Source of the DNA: Flaccisagitta enflata
Taxonomy: Eukaryota; Chaetognatha; Sagittoidea; Aphragmophora
Reading direction: 5' to 3'
Length of the DNA: 64,000 nucleotides
Assembly (NCBI GenBank): GCA_965153355.1
Contig: OZ231128.1
Span: 46,438,001-46,502,000 of the forward strand
Below the pieces are notes generated by a model. It searched no databases. It saw nothing but the letters and a program-made list of their open reading frames with translations, and was not told the origin of the DNA. Below, piece after piece: positions 44,669 to 59,580 of this stretch (the stretch's first letter is position 1; every line of letters starts with the position of its first letter). The position numbers were made by a program, and so were the translations under genes.

Positions 44669-45420
44669 ATGGTGACATTGGGAGGCCGAAAAGCGATTTG
44701 GTAATCCAAAACATCCGCTTGACGGAAAGATCGAAGAGGTCGAGTGTGATCGCTGAGATGCACCCAAAAACCATCTTCCGCGTTTATTGGTCCGTCGTAG
44801 TTGCCCCCGCCGCCGCCGTCAGCTCCTCCTCCTCCTCCGTAACTCTCCTCGATCACGAAGACGAGTTCTTCCGGCGGCGTTTCTGCGTCGACGGCGGCCA
44901 GGATCGTCGGCGGCAGCGTCGACAGCACAAACTCGTCGACTTCCAGCAGCAACTCGGCGTCTAGAGCCACTTCCGGTCGACGGTCCGCTTGAGCGCCCCC
45001 GGAAATACTCACGGGAAGCCAAACGCGTTCCGTCAACACCATGTTGGTCGTCGACGACGACGACGATGATGACGAGATCCGACGACGACGAGGATCCTCC
45101 AACACCTCGACGACGAAGGGCACGAAGTCGCGATCGGGAGACGGAGGGTGTGAGTGGGAGTATCGGAGGTTGAGTGAGGAGAAGGAAGCGCAGGAGATGC
45201 GAGTGAGGGGGGAGAAAGTGGTGGAGGAGGAGAAGGAGGAGGAGGTGATCAATCGGCCATGTCGGGGATATTTTGAGAGCTGCAAAAGGCTCACGACACA
45301 AGAATAAGAAGAGAGGGTAGAGTTGGAAGAGGAGGAAGAGGAGGGAGACGGCGTTGGTAATCTTGGAAAGCTGATGATGCTCGAGTCGATGGCGGTGGAC
45401 TGGCCTAACATTTCCGGCAC
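44488..45420 (-). CDS. FREM-like exon E3 (CSPG repeats 1-2), right-hand copy
   Basis: A 933-nt exon, exactly 311 codons, phase 0 at both ends; acceptor CTTTCCTTCCAG, donor CAG/GTGAAC. It starts VPEMLGQSTAID, continues with a hydrophobic repeat containing KYPRHGRL and LRYSHSHPPSPDRDF, then a second CSPG repeat with LPVSI, DAETPPEELVF, DGFWVHLSDHTRPL, SFRQADVLDYQIAFRPPN and FEFLFKVVDAAF, ending ARVSINRGLTILQ. The YQIAFRPPN block is the CSPG Y-x-P-P element. Poly-Ser runs and a Gly-rich loop are inserted in surface positions. E1-E2-E3 here lie in the natural order, so this is the copy most likely to be spliced. It differs from the left-hand copy by one residue (Asn for Lys after the Gly run). 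Confidence 0.92.
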
Positions 45421-45555
45421 CTGGAAGGAAAGAGATTGCCTGACATGCTTGATTATTTGATACCACAAGCCCGGAGAGTTTTTTGTGTTTAGGAAATGTG
45501 TGGCTGGTAGACGGACGGATGAACGGACTGTGGGAGCGTTTTTAGTCGGAGACAA

Positions 45556-45806
45556 TGGCGTCTTTAAAGGGCCACTCGGTCGCTCGCTACGTTTGTTTAC
45601 TCGCACCGTTCACTCGCACCGCTCACTTGCTCCACAGCGCTTCGCTTTGCTATGCTCATTTAGCTCGCTCGCTCCATTCACGGGCTCGCTCACTCACTTT
45701 GCTCACTCCCTCTTGGGACAGTTGAAATTTTTGAATATGTGTTTACGCTGTAAACGTGTTCAATGAGAACAAACGCGTTTTTCATCTTCACTAGAAACAC
45801 GCCTTG
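45556..45806 (+). repeat. GGGCCACTCGGTC dispersed repeat (right duplicate)
   Basis: Counterpart of 33740-33990 within the duplicated segment. Confidence 0.75.
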
Positions 45807-46150
45807 TCTTTGGGACATGTAAATCCGTGGCCATGCATGAAATCGGAATCGGTTTGACAACTGATATGGCCATGGATGAAAATGGAGATGGCAATTAGAA
45901 AGACAGAGAATGAGTCAGGGTCACAGGGACGAAACTAAGACCGACAACGAGACAGACAGAGTGAAACTGATATAGAGAATTATGGTATTGCACTGAGGGT
46001 GGAAAGAGAGGGGGAAAATAGACGACATTTTTGACGGCGCTTTTCACAGCCATCAGGCAAACTAGCGCAACGCACCGCTGTCTTCAAAAGCGAGTATGTT
46101 TATATCTATATGCTATCATATTTCATTTGCGTGTTTGTTGGTATTTCTTA

Positions 46151-46152
<2 letters not shown>

Positions 46153-46245
<93 letters not shown>

Positions 46246-46270
46246 CGTGTGTGTGTGTGTGTGTGTATGT
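46153..46270 (+). repeat. TG microsatellite (right duplicate)
   Basis: Counterpart of 34337-34490. Confidence 0.9.
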
Positions 46271-46699
46271 GGTGTGGGTCATTAGTTCTCGTATGTGTGC
46301 GCTGTTGGAAAAGAGCTGTACGGAAAGCACGAGAGAAAAATGAATATGAGAATAACTGAACAAGTATAGAAGGAAAGAAAGAATGGATGAAAAAGAAAAC
46401 AAAAGAAAAACAGGGCAACCGTCGCGGGTGCATTACTAAAAAAAAAATCTAACACCCACACAAATACAACAAAAACCAACTAAAAACGTGTAGAAGAGCT
46501 AAGAGACAAAAACAACGGTAATTCAAAAATGTTACGGACGGAGGGACGGACCGAAACAGAAAGGTGTAGAGACAAAAAAATAATCAGCATGACTGGTAGA
46601 TAGGGAGATGAATAGATAGATCTGTAGTCTAGAGAGACAGACAGACAGATGGATAGAAAGATAAAGAGATGAGTATCCATATTGTTCTTAACAATGATA

Positions 46700-46841
46700 A
46701 CGGAAAGAAAGAAAGAAAGCGAGCAAGCGAGCAAGCAAGCGAGCGAGCAAGGAAGCGAGCGAGCAAGCAAAGTAAGCAAGCAAAGCAAAGCACGCAAGCA
46801 AGCAGGCAAGCAAGCAAGCAAGCAAGCAAAGAAAAGCAAGG

Positions 46842-46881
<40 letters not shown>

Positions 46882-46913
46882 GAGCGAGAAACAGAGAAAG
46901 AAAGAAATAAGGA

Positions 46914-46985
<72 letters not shown>

Positions 46986-47010
46986 CAGAAAGAAAGAAAA
47001 AAGGAAAGAG

Positions 47011-47081
<71 letters not shown>

Positions 47082-47100
47082 CAGAAAGAAAGAAAGAAAA
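46700..47100 (+). repeat. GCAA and GAAA microsatellites (right duplicate)
   Basis: Counterpart of 34927-35278 with an extra AAAG stretch. Confidence 0.9.
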
Positions 47101-47491
47101 TGTGAGGAGACGCTGAGTCGGCCAAACGAATGTTGACATTCGACAACAAAGAAGCCATAAGTGGAAGAAATTAGCCAATGTTAGAGTTTGGAAGAAGACG
47201 AAGGCAGAAACATATGAAGGCAGAAACAAACAAGTGAGGTGATTGAGGAAAGGAAACAAGACGGTAACATCGAATGATCCAAATAAACAATGAAATGAAG
47301 GAAAATAACACCAAAACAACAAAGGTCCGCACCGCGCATACGTACATATATGGAACTAACACTGACACGGTAACACGGTAACTGGTAACACCGACTAACC
47401 AAACACCCTATTTCACAATCGAACCAAGTCACATACACTCCCTTTGATGAACAATGACCTGAAACAAATTTCGCATCCACACAAACACGTC

Positions 47492-47611
<120 letters not shown>

Positions 47612-47629
47612 GACGACACAAATTCTTAC

Positions 47630-47786
47630 GTGAATCGGTTGGTGCACTTTAACAAATTCGTATTCCGTGTTGATAATGTTGACTCTGATATTCATCGTTT
47701 CCTTTTTCGTGTTTTCGCGAGTGAATTTGTAAATCGTGATTGAAACTTGATCAGTGTCCAACATCGGGTTTCCAAAGTGAGTGTAC
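47630..47786 (-). CDS. FREM-like exon E2 (N-terminal region)
   Basis: A 157-nt exon with acceptor TTTTCAATTCAG and donor CAC/GTAAGA. Its first base completes the Arg codon opened by E1, giving TVR-YTHFGNP across the junction. It encodes YTHFGNPMLDTDQVSITIYKF and ends ...EYEFVKVHQPIH in phase 0. The segment is the strand-rich part of the FREM N-terminal domain: a conserved Y-T-H-x-G, then D-x-V-x-I-x-I-Y-K-F. About 22 nt downstream of the donor lies a GT array (47497-47608). Confidence 0.9.
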
Positions 47787-48104
47787 CTGAATTGAAAACA
47801 CATTCACCGAAAAAATAAAAGAATCATGAAAGGAATTTGAAATATTGGGAAGAATGACGAAACAGTCATTCGACAATCGACAGTCATTGATCGAACTTAC
47901 ATCTAACTCTACACTGTCACTGTGTCGAGTCTACACCTGCCCATCGGTTTGTCCGTCTGTACGTGTAGGTCCGTAAACCATACTTCATTTACAACGATTT
48001 AGGCGCGTTGCAAATAATCTATTCTTTGTGTCATATGTGAAACAATCATTTGCGACTTTTTGTTTGGGTAAGGGACATTGTTTTAGGATATTGTCACACG
48101 AAAA

Positions 48105-48480
<376 letters not shown>

Positions 48481-48761
48481 TGCGTGTGTGTGTGTGTGCG
48501 TGCGTGTATGTGTGTGTATGTTTGTGCGCGCGCGCGTTTAGGAATTAGGTGTGTAAACTCGACTAAGGAAGGGGGTTGTACCTGACCTAATAGCTACAGC
48601 CATTACATTTAATTCCTTGCAACTATAATAAATCCATCTCCGACTTAAAGCACGTCGTTGACTGCCTGCTGCGCTAACCTCCTATGACCATGCATTTTAC
48701 GACATGTCAAGCAATCAGTTCCAGGCGCTTCAAAATAAATTCCAAAACTAGTCGAGAGGAA

Positions 48762-48971
48762 ACAAGCCCGACTGGGCAACGATGCGTGCGGACTGAGTTT
48801 CTGCGTGTATTGATCAGGTGACAAATATGGAGAGACAGATGGACGAACAGACGGGTGAAACGACAAGCATAACAGACGGACGGACGGACAGACTGACAGA
48901 CCAACGGACTGAGGGACCGACAAACGGACAGACCGCCTCGTGGAGATGCGTTCCTGACGGACGCATCTAAA
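48762..48971 (+). repeat. Tag-stem element, GATGCG class (right duplicate)
   Basis: Copy of 36877-37086 within the duplicated segment; differs near the tag (GATGCGTGCGGAC here). Confidence 0.75.
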
Positions 48972-49280
48972 TACTTTCCATAACTTTGATCGCTGATAAC
49001 AATTTCAGATTATGCAAAAAGCAACATGTTATTATTGTCAAATTCAAGAAACTTCAGTACGTTGGAAGCAATGAGGCTGAGAATAGTTTCACCATATGCA
49101 TAGTATGCATGATAATGAACTAGCTTAAACTATGTTTTTTTTGAAAGCTGATGGCGCATAGATTGGATTCAACAAAGTTAAACGATGAGCTTTAACCGTA
49201 ACTGTAAATTCTGTGGCTGTAAATGCAATCACTGCCAAGTGATACTTATTATCAGCTTTTCCTGTAAACCACTTGTGTAA

Positions 49281-49407
49281 TTTTTAGGTGCGCCAACGCA
49301 CCTCTATAACTGGCTGTGTCCGTTGGTCGGCTGGTCGGTCGGTTGGTCTATAACGCATTCGTTCGACGATCCACACGGCGCACCTTATTGGCCTACTTGG
49401 CCTTGTT
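49281..49407 (-). repeat. Tag-stem element, GGTGCG class (right duplicate)
   Basis: Copy of 37396-37521 within the duplicated segment, apparently unchanged. Confidence 0.75.
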
Positions 49408-49639
49408 ATTCACTCTAAGCCTTCGACTATCTAGTTGTGAGGCTCTTTATGAGACTGAAGCATGCAGGAGCCACCTTTTGTACTAGCCCTATTGGAGAGT
49501 GGGACCGAAGAAGTGAAAGCAGGTTTCGGATACAGAGGTGGGCGAGGGGGTTTTGGATTAAAGAGGGTGCCTAAGTGGAATGTAGGGCCCGAGACAGAGA
49601 GAGGAAGAGAGGGGGAAGAGATCTAGAGAGAGAGGGGGG

Positions 49640-50225
<586 letters not shown>

Positions 50226-50764
50226 CTTTCTCTCCGTTTCTTGATAATTGAAACGAATGAATGGTCGAGAGATCGAAAAGGTTATTTTTACCCACGAGCC
50301 CTCATCACCGCTGCACATCCAATTACATATTACGAAGCAATCACCACCTTATGTGTTAACATCTTTGGAGGAGAGCAGCACCTTGACCCACTCGCTCATT
50401 GTTTCATTTGTCGTCTGAAGTCTTTGGTAATTGCTCTTGTCCGAAGAATAAGGTGACAGACACCGGGCTCTCAATTCTGGGGTCAGACAGGCGGAGGAAC
50501 GGAAAGTCGCCGATTTGCCTTTATAACCGATGCGTATTTTGAACTTGGACGGACCTTCAAAAATTCCGTACTTTCTTGTGATCGCCGTCTTCCCATGCAT
50601 AACTTCGGAAGATTCATAAAATGTTGTCACATCAGATCTTTACATCATCCCCCGTCCAATTAGGCTGACAGTCAGTCATATCCGAAGACAACAAAATATT
50701 CCTTAAACTTAAAGAATTTGATTATTGTCAAACGGCTCATTCCTTGTGTACACACTACACTTAC

Positions 50765-50887
50765 CTGACTGTTCCATCTTGAAAATGGCAGTCGAAGATT
50801 GTGGGCTCGAAAACGCCCACACGTTCAGACGTCGCCTCGGATCGCGTCACTTCCGCCTTACAGACTTCATCAGCCTCGAATGTCACT
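50765..50887 (-). CDS. FREM-like exon E1 (N-terminal region)
   Basis: A 123-nt exon: acceptor TTTTACAG at 50895-50888, donor CAG/GTAAGT at 50765/50764. It encodes VTFEADEVCKAEV followed by VFEPTIFDCHF and QDGTVR. The FDCHF motif followed by a Y-T-H-x-G segment (in E2) is typical of the N-terminal region of FREM proteins, ahead of the CSPG repeats. The first base completes a codon begun in an upstream exon that I could not find, so the signal peptide is missing. The polypyrimidine tract of its acceptor is a CT array of about 270 bp (50895-51167). This exon has no counterpart in the left-hand copy of the duplicated segment, which diverges just before the E1 donor. Confidence 0.85.
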
Positions 50888-50889
50888 CT

Positions 50890-51170
<281 letters not shown>

Positions 51171-51335
51171 TCAAGCAAGCAAACGAACAAACAGAGAAAC
51201 AAACAAACAAACAAACAAACAAACAAGCAAACAAACAAACAATATGTTAGATAGCAAGACAGACGCCCGGCAGACAGGTAGACAGACAGACTGAGAGACA
51301 GGTAAACAGAGAGAAAGACAGACAGACAGAGAGAA

Positions 51336-51390
<55 letters not shown>

Positions 51391-52364
51391 AAGAAATCCA
51401 GACAAAAAGAAATCCAGACAAAAAGAGAAAAAATCAGAAAAATTTTACTTGATTCGTAAAAGATACTTAGATAGAAATGAAACGCTATGAGGAGAACACA
51501 AACAATCATCAAAGCGGCGTTCAAAGATAAATTTTGTACAGATTGCTTCTAGACATGTAATTTGACGGGTTCATAAAAGTTCATACATCAGAGTATCAGA
51601 CAAAAGTAAATAAGAAAAAATACCACCGCCGGTAGTGAAACGATTTCGTCGGATGCTCTAGACCAGCTGCGAGCCGAACTTGCATTCTTGCTTCCTTATG
51701 CATCTGCTCTCACGAGAGCTATTTTTTGGTTGCTTAAGTGTTGTAAGTTAGGATCATTTTTTCGCACTTTTGTTTTTTGTTTGTTTGTTTGTTGGTTGCT
51801 TAGTTGGTTGGTTGGTTGGTTGGTTGGTTGGTTGGTTGGTTGGTTGGTTTGTTTGTTTGTTACTCGTTTGGTTATTTTCTGGTGTCAGTTCGAGCTTGCC
51901 CGTGTGTCTAACTGTCGGCTATCATGTGCGATTGTGCGTGTGAAACTTTCATTTGTATAATAGGTTTTGACCGTCAGTTGGTCTGTCGGTCTGTCGGTCT
52001 GTCCGTCCATGATGATCCAGTTGGAAAGTGTATCCGACCTTTTTTTATCATCGTATTAGCACTCAGGGCGCTGAAATGTAACGTTGCTATTTCCAACCTG
52101 GAATGGGCGCAAAGGCGTCCCCTTATCCACTCATATTTAGATAACTTCATCAAACTCATTCTTTATGACAAATCTTTTGTATTTCAGTGCAGTAAAACAC
52201 TAAAACAGGGTTTTGCGATGAATTTTCTTCATCATAATCGATTATTTTGAAGGTCAACGGTATTCTACTTTTAAATTGCGTGCTACGCGACTCTTTCATC
52301 TTTTTTCAATGCTGGGGATTTAAGAGTCACTTTGACTGTGAGCAAGGCTTTTAATTACAGGGGT
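51391..52364. other. Upstream of E1, no exon found
   Basis: Contains a TTGG array (51805-51848) and decayed tag-stem fragments near 51965-52050 and 52272. No signal-peptide exon recognised. Confidence 0.5.
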
Positions 52365-53275
52365 GTATATAATTGAGTCACTTTTGATTCCCCCCCCCCT
52401 GCATTTGATTTTCTTCCCCACGACGCGTCATGTCGCATTTTGAAGTCTAAGATTTTCTTCCCCATAAGGCAGTTAAACAGTGTAGTTGAGGTTTAGATAG
52501 TGTGAACTGTGAAATAGTGTTTTTTGGGCAGCGGCCCCGAAGGGGACGATGTCCTGTAGAACACAGGGGACTTTCGTTCGTTCGTTCGTTTGTCCGTTCG
52601 TTCGTTCGTCCCCCCCCCCATCATTGGTCCCCTCAGGCGTAAAATCTGACCTCTCCGGCCTCAAATCTGACCTCTCAGGCCTCAAATCCAGCCTCTCAGG
52701 CCTCAAATCCAGCCTCTCAGGTCTCAAATTCAGCCTCTCAGGCCTCAAATCCAGCCTCTTTGGCCTCAAATCCAGCCTCTCTGGTCTCAAATCCAGACTC
52801 TCAGGTCTCAAATCTAGTCTCTCAGGCCTCAAATACAGCCTCTCAGGTCTCAAATCCAGCCTCTCAAGCCTGAAATCCAAATTCTCAAGCTCCCGATTGA
52901 TATTCTCAGGCTTTACATCAGCCTTCTTAGACCTCAGTTAAGGCTCTTGAAGGCCTTCAGTCAGCATCTTATCCACTTTCTGAGGTAGGAAAAACAACAT
53001 TCCCCCTGTGTTCTACAGGACATCGTCCCCATTCGGGGCCGCTGCCCTGCTTCCCCTCACCACAATTCACAATCACTCAAAGCAGGGCAACGGGTATCGC
53101 TGACCACATATTGCCCTTGGGCGACCTGTTAATCAGTATTCATGATTTGGTACCGCCAAAAGTTAAATTTTCCCCAATTTTCTTTTTTTCTCTTTCTTTT
53201 TCCTTCTCCATCTCAAAACCCTTTGATTTCCTTCCCCCACGGGGAGGGGGGGGGGAATCAGTTATATACAGGCCT
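52365..53275. repeat. Pair of poly-C/poly-G bearing ends around repeat copy D
   Basis: GTATATAATTGAGTC...TTGATTCCCCCCCC (52365-52400) recurs inverted at 53225-53275 (GGGGGGGGAATCAGTTATATAC). A third copy is at the right window edge (63935-64000). The two here may be the ends of one element. Confidence 0.45.
52526..53046. mobile_element. GGGCAGCGG-ended repeat with 21-bp minisatellite, copy D
   Basis: Inverted ends GGGCAGCGGCCCCGAA... matched at the right, both carrying the same copy-specific changes relative to copy A. Interior about 13 units of CTCAGGCCTCAAATCCAGCCT (52630-52880). Flank with GCCCTGCT...AGCAGGGCA to about 53115. Confidence 0.82.
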
Positions 53276-53514
53276 GCTTTTAAAGTGTCTTTTGTTCGTT
53301 TTTTAGTCAAATCCTGATTTTCGTCAGCCCGGATGTTTGTAAGTTTTGCCGCAGGCGACGTTGTGCTCATGAAATTGTTAATTCAATCACCCAAAAACGT
53401 GCCTTGATTTGCGCATTTTGCTTTCGATCTTATAATATATCGGGCTACCGTGCGAATGAATCAATCACAACGTACACTTGTTGGCTTACTTTGCCTTGTT
53501 TTTGATCGCATACT

Positions 53515-53692
53515 AATGCGACTGTAAAAGACGGTGGGTTCGCCGGTTGGTCAGTCCGTCTGTCCATCCGTTTAGGATGACGTAAAATCGACTGTTGTGT
53601 AACAGTGATTTGTAAACATTTCTGCCCCTCCCAATCACATTACCTACTACCTCTTCCCACCCGAAAGGGATTACGTCCGTTATTTAGCCTTG
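53515..53692 (-). repeat. Tag-stem element, decayed
   Basis: AATGCGACTGTAAAAG, GGTTGGTCAGTCCGTCTGTC, CTGCCCCTCCC, CTTCCCACCCG and TTATTTAGCCTTGTTT at the end. Confidence 0.55.
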
Positions 53693-53733
53693 TTTGAATA
53701 TGTGCATGTATCGTGTAGAATAAGTATGGAGTT

Positions 53734-55236
53734 ATATAGTCCAGGATTTAAAGAAAAGGACTCGGCGAATTTGGAGCAAAGCCTGAAAATTGGCATACAG
53801 GGTCAGTTTTTTGTGCTGAACAAGACAGGACGGGGTACATGTCTGATTTTTTAGTGTACCCCGTTGAAAAACGTGTTTTTTCCCCCAAAAAACACTTTGA
53901 AGTTGCACTGACGCCAAACAAACTGACCGATTGTTATAAAATTTTAGGTGAAGAAATATATGCCTTTTTCCTACTTGCATGCAAAATTTCAGCAAAATCG
54001 GTCAAGTAGAAGCGTTAAAGTCTAGGCCTATTTTCAAAAAAAAGGCTATGTTTCAATTTTTAGGTAAAATTTTGTTTTTTTTTTAGCTAGAAGTCTGATA
54101 CTAGTTTTGATCATTCATTTTACCCCAATTTACTCTAAAAACAAAAGAAATTGAAAAAATTCCATGTTTTTTTTATATTTTTGCCTAAAAAATCAAAAAA
54201 TTGAGTTTCAGAACTAAGGCCTGATTTTTGAAAAAGGCTAGTTCTAGGAAAATATTGAAATTATTGGCGCCCACTATAGGAATCAATTGTCATCAAGTGT
54301 ACTAACTTATTCCCAAACTTTCAGAGGGGTACGTCAACCCAAAAAGACAAAAAATCATTTCAAAATTTAGAAAAAAAAGATCCAAAAATTTTGCATTTTT
54401 AGACTTCCTGGGATATTTGGTTATGCTATGGCCAAACGCTTCAAGCAATTTGCCTAAAATTTTGTATGCAAGTTCCTATATGTAAGGGGCATATCTGGGC
54501 CAAATTTCAGCTTAATAATCAAACTTTGAATTTTTTCATATATCAATGAGGGTAAAAAAATACTAAATTTTGGTATTTTTTCTTTAGACTTTGAAATGTT
54601 TTTTTGTCTTTTTGGGTTAGTGTACCCCTTTGAAATTTTGGAAATAAGTTGGTACACTTAATGGCAACAGATTCATTAAGTAGGCACCATTACTTTTGAT
54701 ATTTTCCTTGAACTAGCCCTTTTTGAAACGCCTAAATCTTAAAACTCGATTTTTTGTTTTTTTAGCCAAAAAATGAAAAAACCACCAAATCTTTTAAATT
54801 TTTTTTGCTTTTAAGGTGAATTAGGATATGGTCAATGTTTTAAAACAATTTCAAACTTATAGCTCAAAAAACCTAAATTTTACCCCAAAATTTAAACATA
54901 GCCCTTTTTTTGAAAATAGGCCTAGACTTTAAACAGTAATATCTCCGCTTCTACTGAACCAATTTTGCTGAAATTTTGCATGCAAGTATAAAAAAGGCAT
55001 AATTTTCTTCACTCAAAATTTTATAACAATCAGTCCATTCGTTTGGGGTCAGTGTAACTTCAAAGTTATTTTTTTGGAAAAAACACGTTTTTTTATGGGG
55101 TACACTAAAAAATCAGACGTGTACCCCATCTAGTCTTCTTCAGCACAAAAAACTGACCCTGTATGCAAATTTTCAGGCTTTGCTCCAAAGTCGCCAAGAT
55201 CTGTGCTTTTATTCCTTTTAGAGACTGGACTATATA
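53734..55236. mobile_element. 1.5-kb foldback (palindromic) element
   Basis: The two halves are inverted copies of each other over about 740 bp each, centred near 54480. Ends are TATATAGTCCAG / CTGGACTATATA; further matches are CAAAGCCTGAAAAT...GCATACAGGGTCAG, GTGTACCCCGT and TAGGCCTATTTTCAAAAAAA. The arms have diverged by substitutions and small gaps. No long ORF. Target duplication may be TA or TATA. Confidence 0.85.
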
Positions 55237-55569
55237 CTTAGCATAATGGTCTGGTAAGAGCCAAGTCTGATAAGGGCCAAGTTTCAGGAGAACCTAGGCC
55301 ACCCCGAAAATCAGCGAATGTCGTTTTTTGAACGACTTGATTCCGAATCTTGCTCAATTAAAACCTCTCTTTTCAAGTTTGAATTAAAACTGTTTTTTTC
55401 TCTCTCTCTCTCATTTGAAACGTCAAATTAGAAATTAATTGAAAACGTTCTCTGCCTGGTGTGAGTGGAAAAGACATTATATTTAGCAGGAAATTAATCA
55501 TTGGTGCAATGACACACAGTTTGGAAGAATGCGTGTGTGTATGTGTGGTAGGTGTTTGTGTGTCTCTGA

Positions 55570-55605
<36 letters not shown>

Positions 55606-55693
55606 CCTAGAGACAGACAGACAGACGAATGCACAGCGGAGAAAGAGAAAGTGACCTATGGTCAGAGAAGAAAGAATAGGAAGACGGACAGAA

Positions 55694-55986
55694 ACAAGGC
55701 GGGATATAATTAACTAAGAATGACTTAGATTGGCTTTAAATGACACAAGATGACTTAAAAGGACTGAAAAAGACATAAAATGGTGTTAATTTTAAATGAC
55801 AAAAATGTCTAAATTGATTTAATTGATTTAAGTGACTCAATCTGACTTAAAATGACTTAGAATGACTAAGAATGACGTACAATGACTAGAAGTAATAAAA
55901 AAAGTAAAGTTTGGCGGACGGACGCGGACGGACGGACAGACGGACGGACAAAGTGGGTTGTAGAGTCGCGTGCACGCGACTAGAAA
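55694..55986 (+). repeat. Tag-stem element, GTCGCG class, with GACTTA array
   Basis: AACAAGGCGGGATATAATT, a degenerate AATGACTTA repeat (55715-55890), GGACGGACGGACAGACGG, GGGTTGTAGA, then GTCGCGTGCACGCGAC and TAG. The tag box is not recognisable. Confidence 0.6.
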
Positions 55987-57369
<1,383 letters not shown>

Positions 57370-57664
57370 TGATTTTGTTTGACTGTGATATGTTTCTAGT
57401 CGCGTGCACTTATGAGGTTTGTTTAATTCGTCAACTATAAAGCGACAGATTCGTACAATGAAGCAGCAATCAGACAACTCAAAATATCATGTACATAAAA
57501 TGATTTCAGTGCGTAGAAATAGACGGAATAAGTTAAGAAACATACATAATAAATACGAGAGATGAATAATTAAGAAAAAAAAATAAAGAGCCATCAGTGT
57601 TTCAAAGGTTACTGGACGCGGAGGCGCCATATTCATGAGCTCTGTTGATTGTAGTTATTGTTGT

Positions 57665-58066
57665 TGTTGTTGTTGGATTCCCTTTGGCTACATAATAACA
57701 TCAAAGGGAAGAGCCCGAAGTTGTAAATGCATGGATGCGAGAGACTGTACTGTTATGATGAGTTGATAGTGAGTTTAGGAACTTTTTGTTTGCTTTTGCA
57801 AATATCTCACACAGAGATTTGTACCCAAATCCCTCTCTCAGTGCACGGACACTTTCCCATCTATTGAAAGTGAAGATTTTTCTGATGGCATCATTTAGCG
57901 CAGTTGTACATTCCCCCATCTTTCTGGAAGAATACTCTTTGACTGCAGCTGCTAATGAGAAATGCGGGACGCAATGCGTGTATAGCAAATGCATTGAAAT
58001 GAGTTCATCGGGCCTATGCAGTTGATTAAGCACAGAAATGCTATGAAAGAAGCAGTAAGAACGCAC
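57665..58066 (-). pseudogene. LINE reverse-transcriptase C-terminal remnant
   Basis: Minus-strand frame with LHRPDELISMHLLYTHCV, ALNDAIRKIFTFNRWESVR and GYKSLCEIFAKANKKFL, a pattern I associate with the C-terminal end of non-LTR retrotransposon reverse transcriptases. The catalytic part is missing. The 3-prime tail ends in a short AAC run (57657-57677 on the plus strand reads TTGTTG). Thirty bases at its 5-prime end recur inverted at 58472-58512. Confidence 0.6.
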
Positions 58067-58199
58067 TTATGAATATATTGTATCTTCATCGCACTTATCG
58101 CACTTATGAATATATTGTATCTTCATCGCATTGATATCGTATCCGTATATATATATCATATCAATATCATATCATATCAATATCACATCAATATCGCAC

Positions 58200-58370
58200 G
58201 GCCTTGGAGGGGAGGAAGGAGAAAAGGAGGGAAGGGAGGGAGGGAAGAAGGAAGTAAAAAAAGAATGGAAGAAAGGAAGGAAGGAAGGAAGGAGGGAAGG
58301 AAGGAAGGAAGGAAGGAAGGAAGGAAGGAAGGAAGGGAAGAAGGGAGGAGGAAGGAAGGAAGGAAGGAAA
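58200..58370 (+). repeat. GGAA microsatellite
   Basis: Degenerate GGAA array between the two halves of the LINE remnant. Confidence 0.9.
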
Positions 58371-58407
58371 AGGGTATGCAATTTATGCATGTAGTTGCAT
58401 GTAGTAA

Positions 58408-58515
58408 AACGAAGCACGCGTCTGTTGGCCTTTTGGGCTTGTTGTTTGTCTTCTAGAAAATTATCCTCATTTTTCTCTGCGTTCTTACTGCTTCTTTCAT
58501 AGCATTTCAGTGAGT
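58408..58515 (+). pseudogene. Inverted 5-prime piece of the LINE remnant
   Basis: In the plus frame this reads LENYPHFSLRSYCFFHSISV, whose second half is the same sequence as the first residues of the minus-strand LINE fragment at 58066. The shared stretch is about 30 bp. This is the arrangement expected from twin priming (5-prime inversion during insertion), here with about 340 bp of AT-rich and GGAA-repeat DNA between the two halves. Confidence 0.45.
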
Positions 58516-59580
58516 TATGAGGTACAGTTGAACCCCGCATTATTAGTTATTAGTTATTAGTTGAACCCCGCATTATCGGATGTCAAGAGACCAACAAAAT
58601 TGTATCCATTCATTTCGATAAAAAAACTCTATTCCTAGAATGATTACTGAACCTTGAATGCATTGACTTTTTTTTAGGGGGAACAAAAATCTAAAAGAGG
58701 ACTAAATCTTTTGAAAAATTTATCATGGATAAAAAGTGCTAAAGGATCAGTGGACATGATAAGTGTAATTGAATCTTCTTCGATCAAACCAGAAAATCAT
58801 GCTAAGGTCAACACTTGTCCAACCAGTTGGTGTTGGATGAAATAATTGGCTGTTCTGCCTTATGACACACAAAGAAACTTCCCCCATTGGCGCAATGGAC
58901 ATTTGCGCTAGGGGCCTCCTTCACCAGCGCTGGTGTGTTTCTGGCACCATTGCTCTAGTTACAATCTGGCTTCTGCAAACATGCTATCTTAGGCGCAGTT
59001 AGTTTTCTTAGCGCATTAGCGCACCAAGACATAAGCGCATTAGCGCAAGTTCATTTCCTGCTTGCTCTCTGCCCCAGAACAGTAGACACATTTTTCTAAG
59101 GGTTAAGACTTCGTGGAATGAGTTGAACAAGCTCATAGGAGTGTGCTTGTGTTTGTTTATGCGTGTATGAGTAGGGCTGGTCAGTATGCGTTTTTGTCGA
59201 AATTTTCTCTGTAAGTCACAGGGAAGAACCGTCTTGAGCAAATATAACTAATTAGCTAAAAATCGGCATTCAAATGTTTGTATGTTCAATGCTCATAACA
59301 GTTTTCCCCGTCTAAATGCTCACTGGATGTCGCTGGGTCCAATAACGGTGAGAACTCCCTGATAAATTTTCCTGTTATTGAACATGTTTCAGTATTTCTT
59401 GTTAGAAATAGGTGACTTTGCCTTTTGAATGACAGGTAGATTGTCGCTGTCAAGTTTCATTGACAAAATATCTTTTGGAAGCTCGTATCAACTGTCTACT
59501 GCGATTACTTCATTATGCAAATTAGGGTAATGATTGGAAGATTACGTCTAATAAGGTTGCGTGTTTTGATGAGCAAGAAA

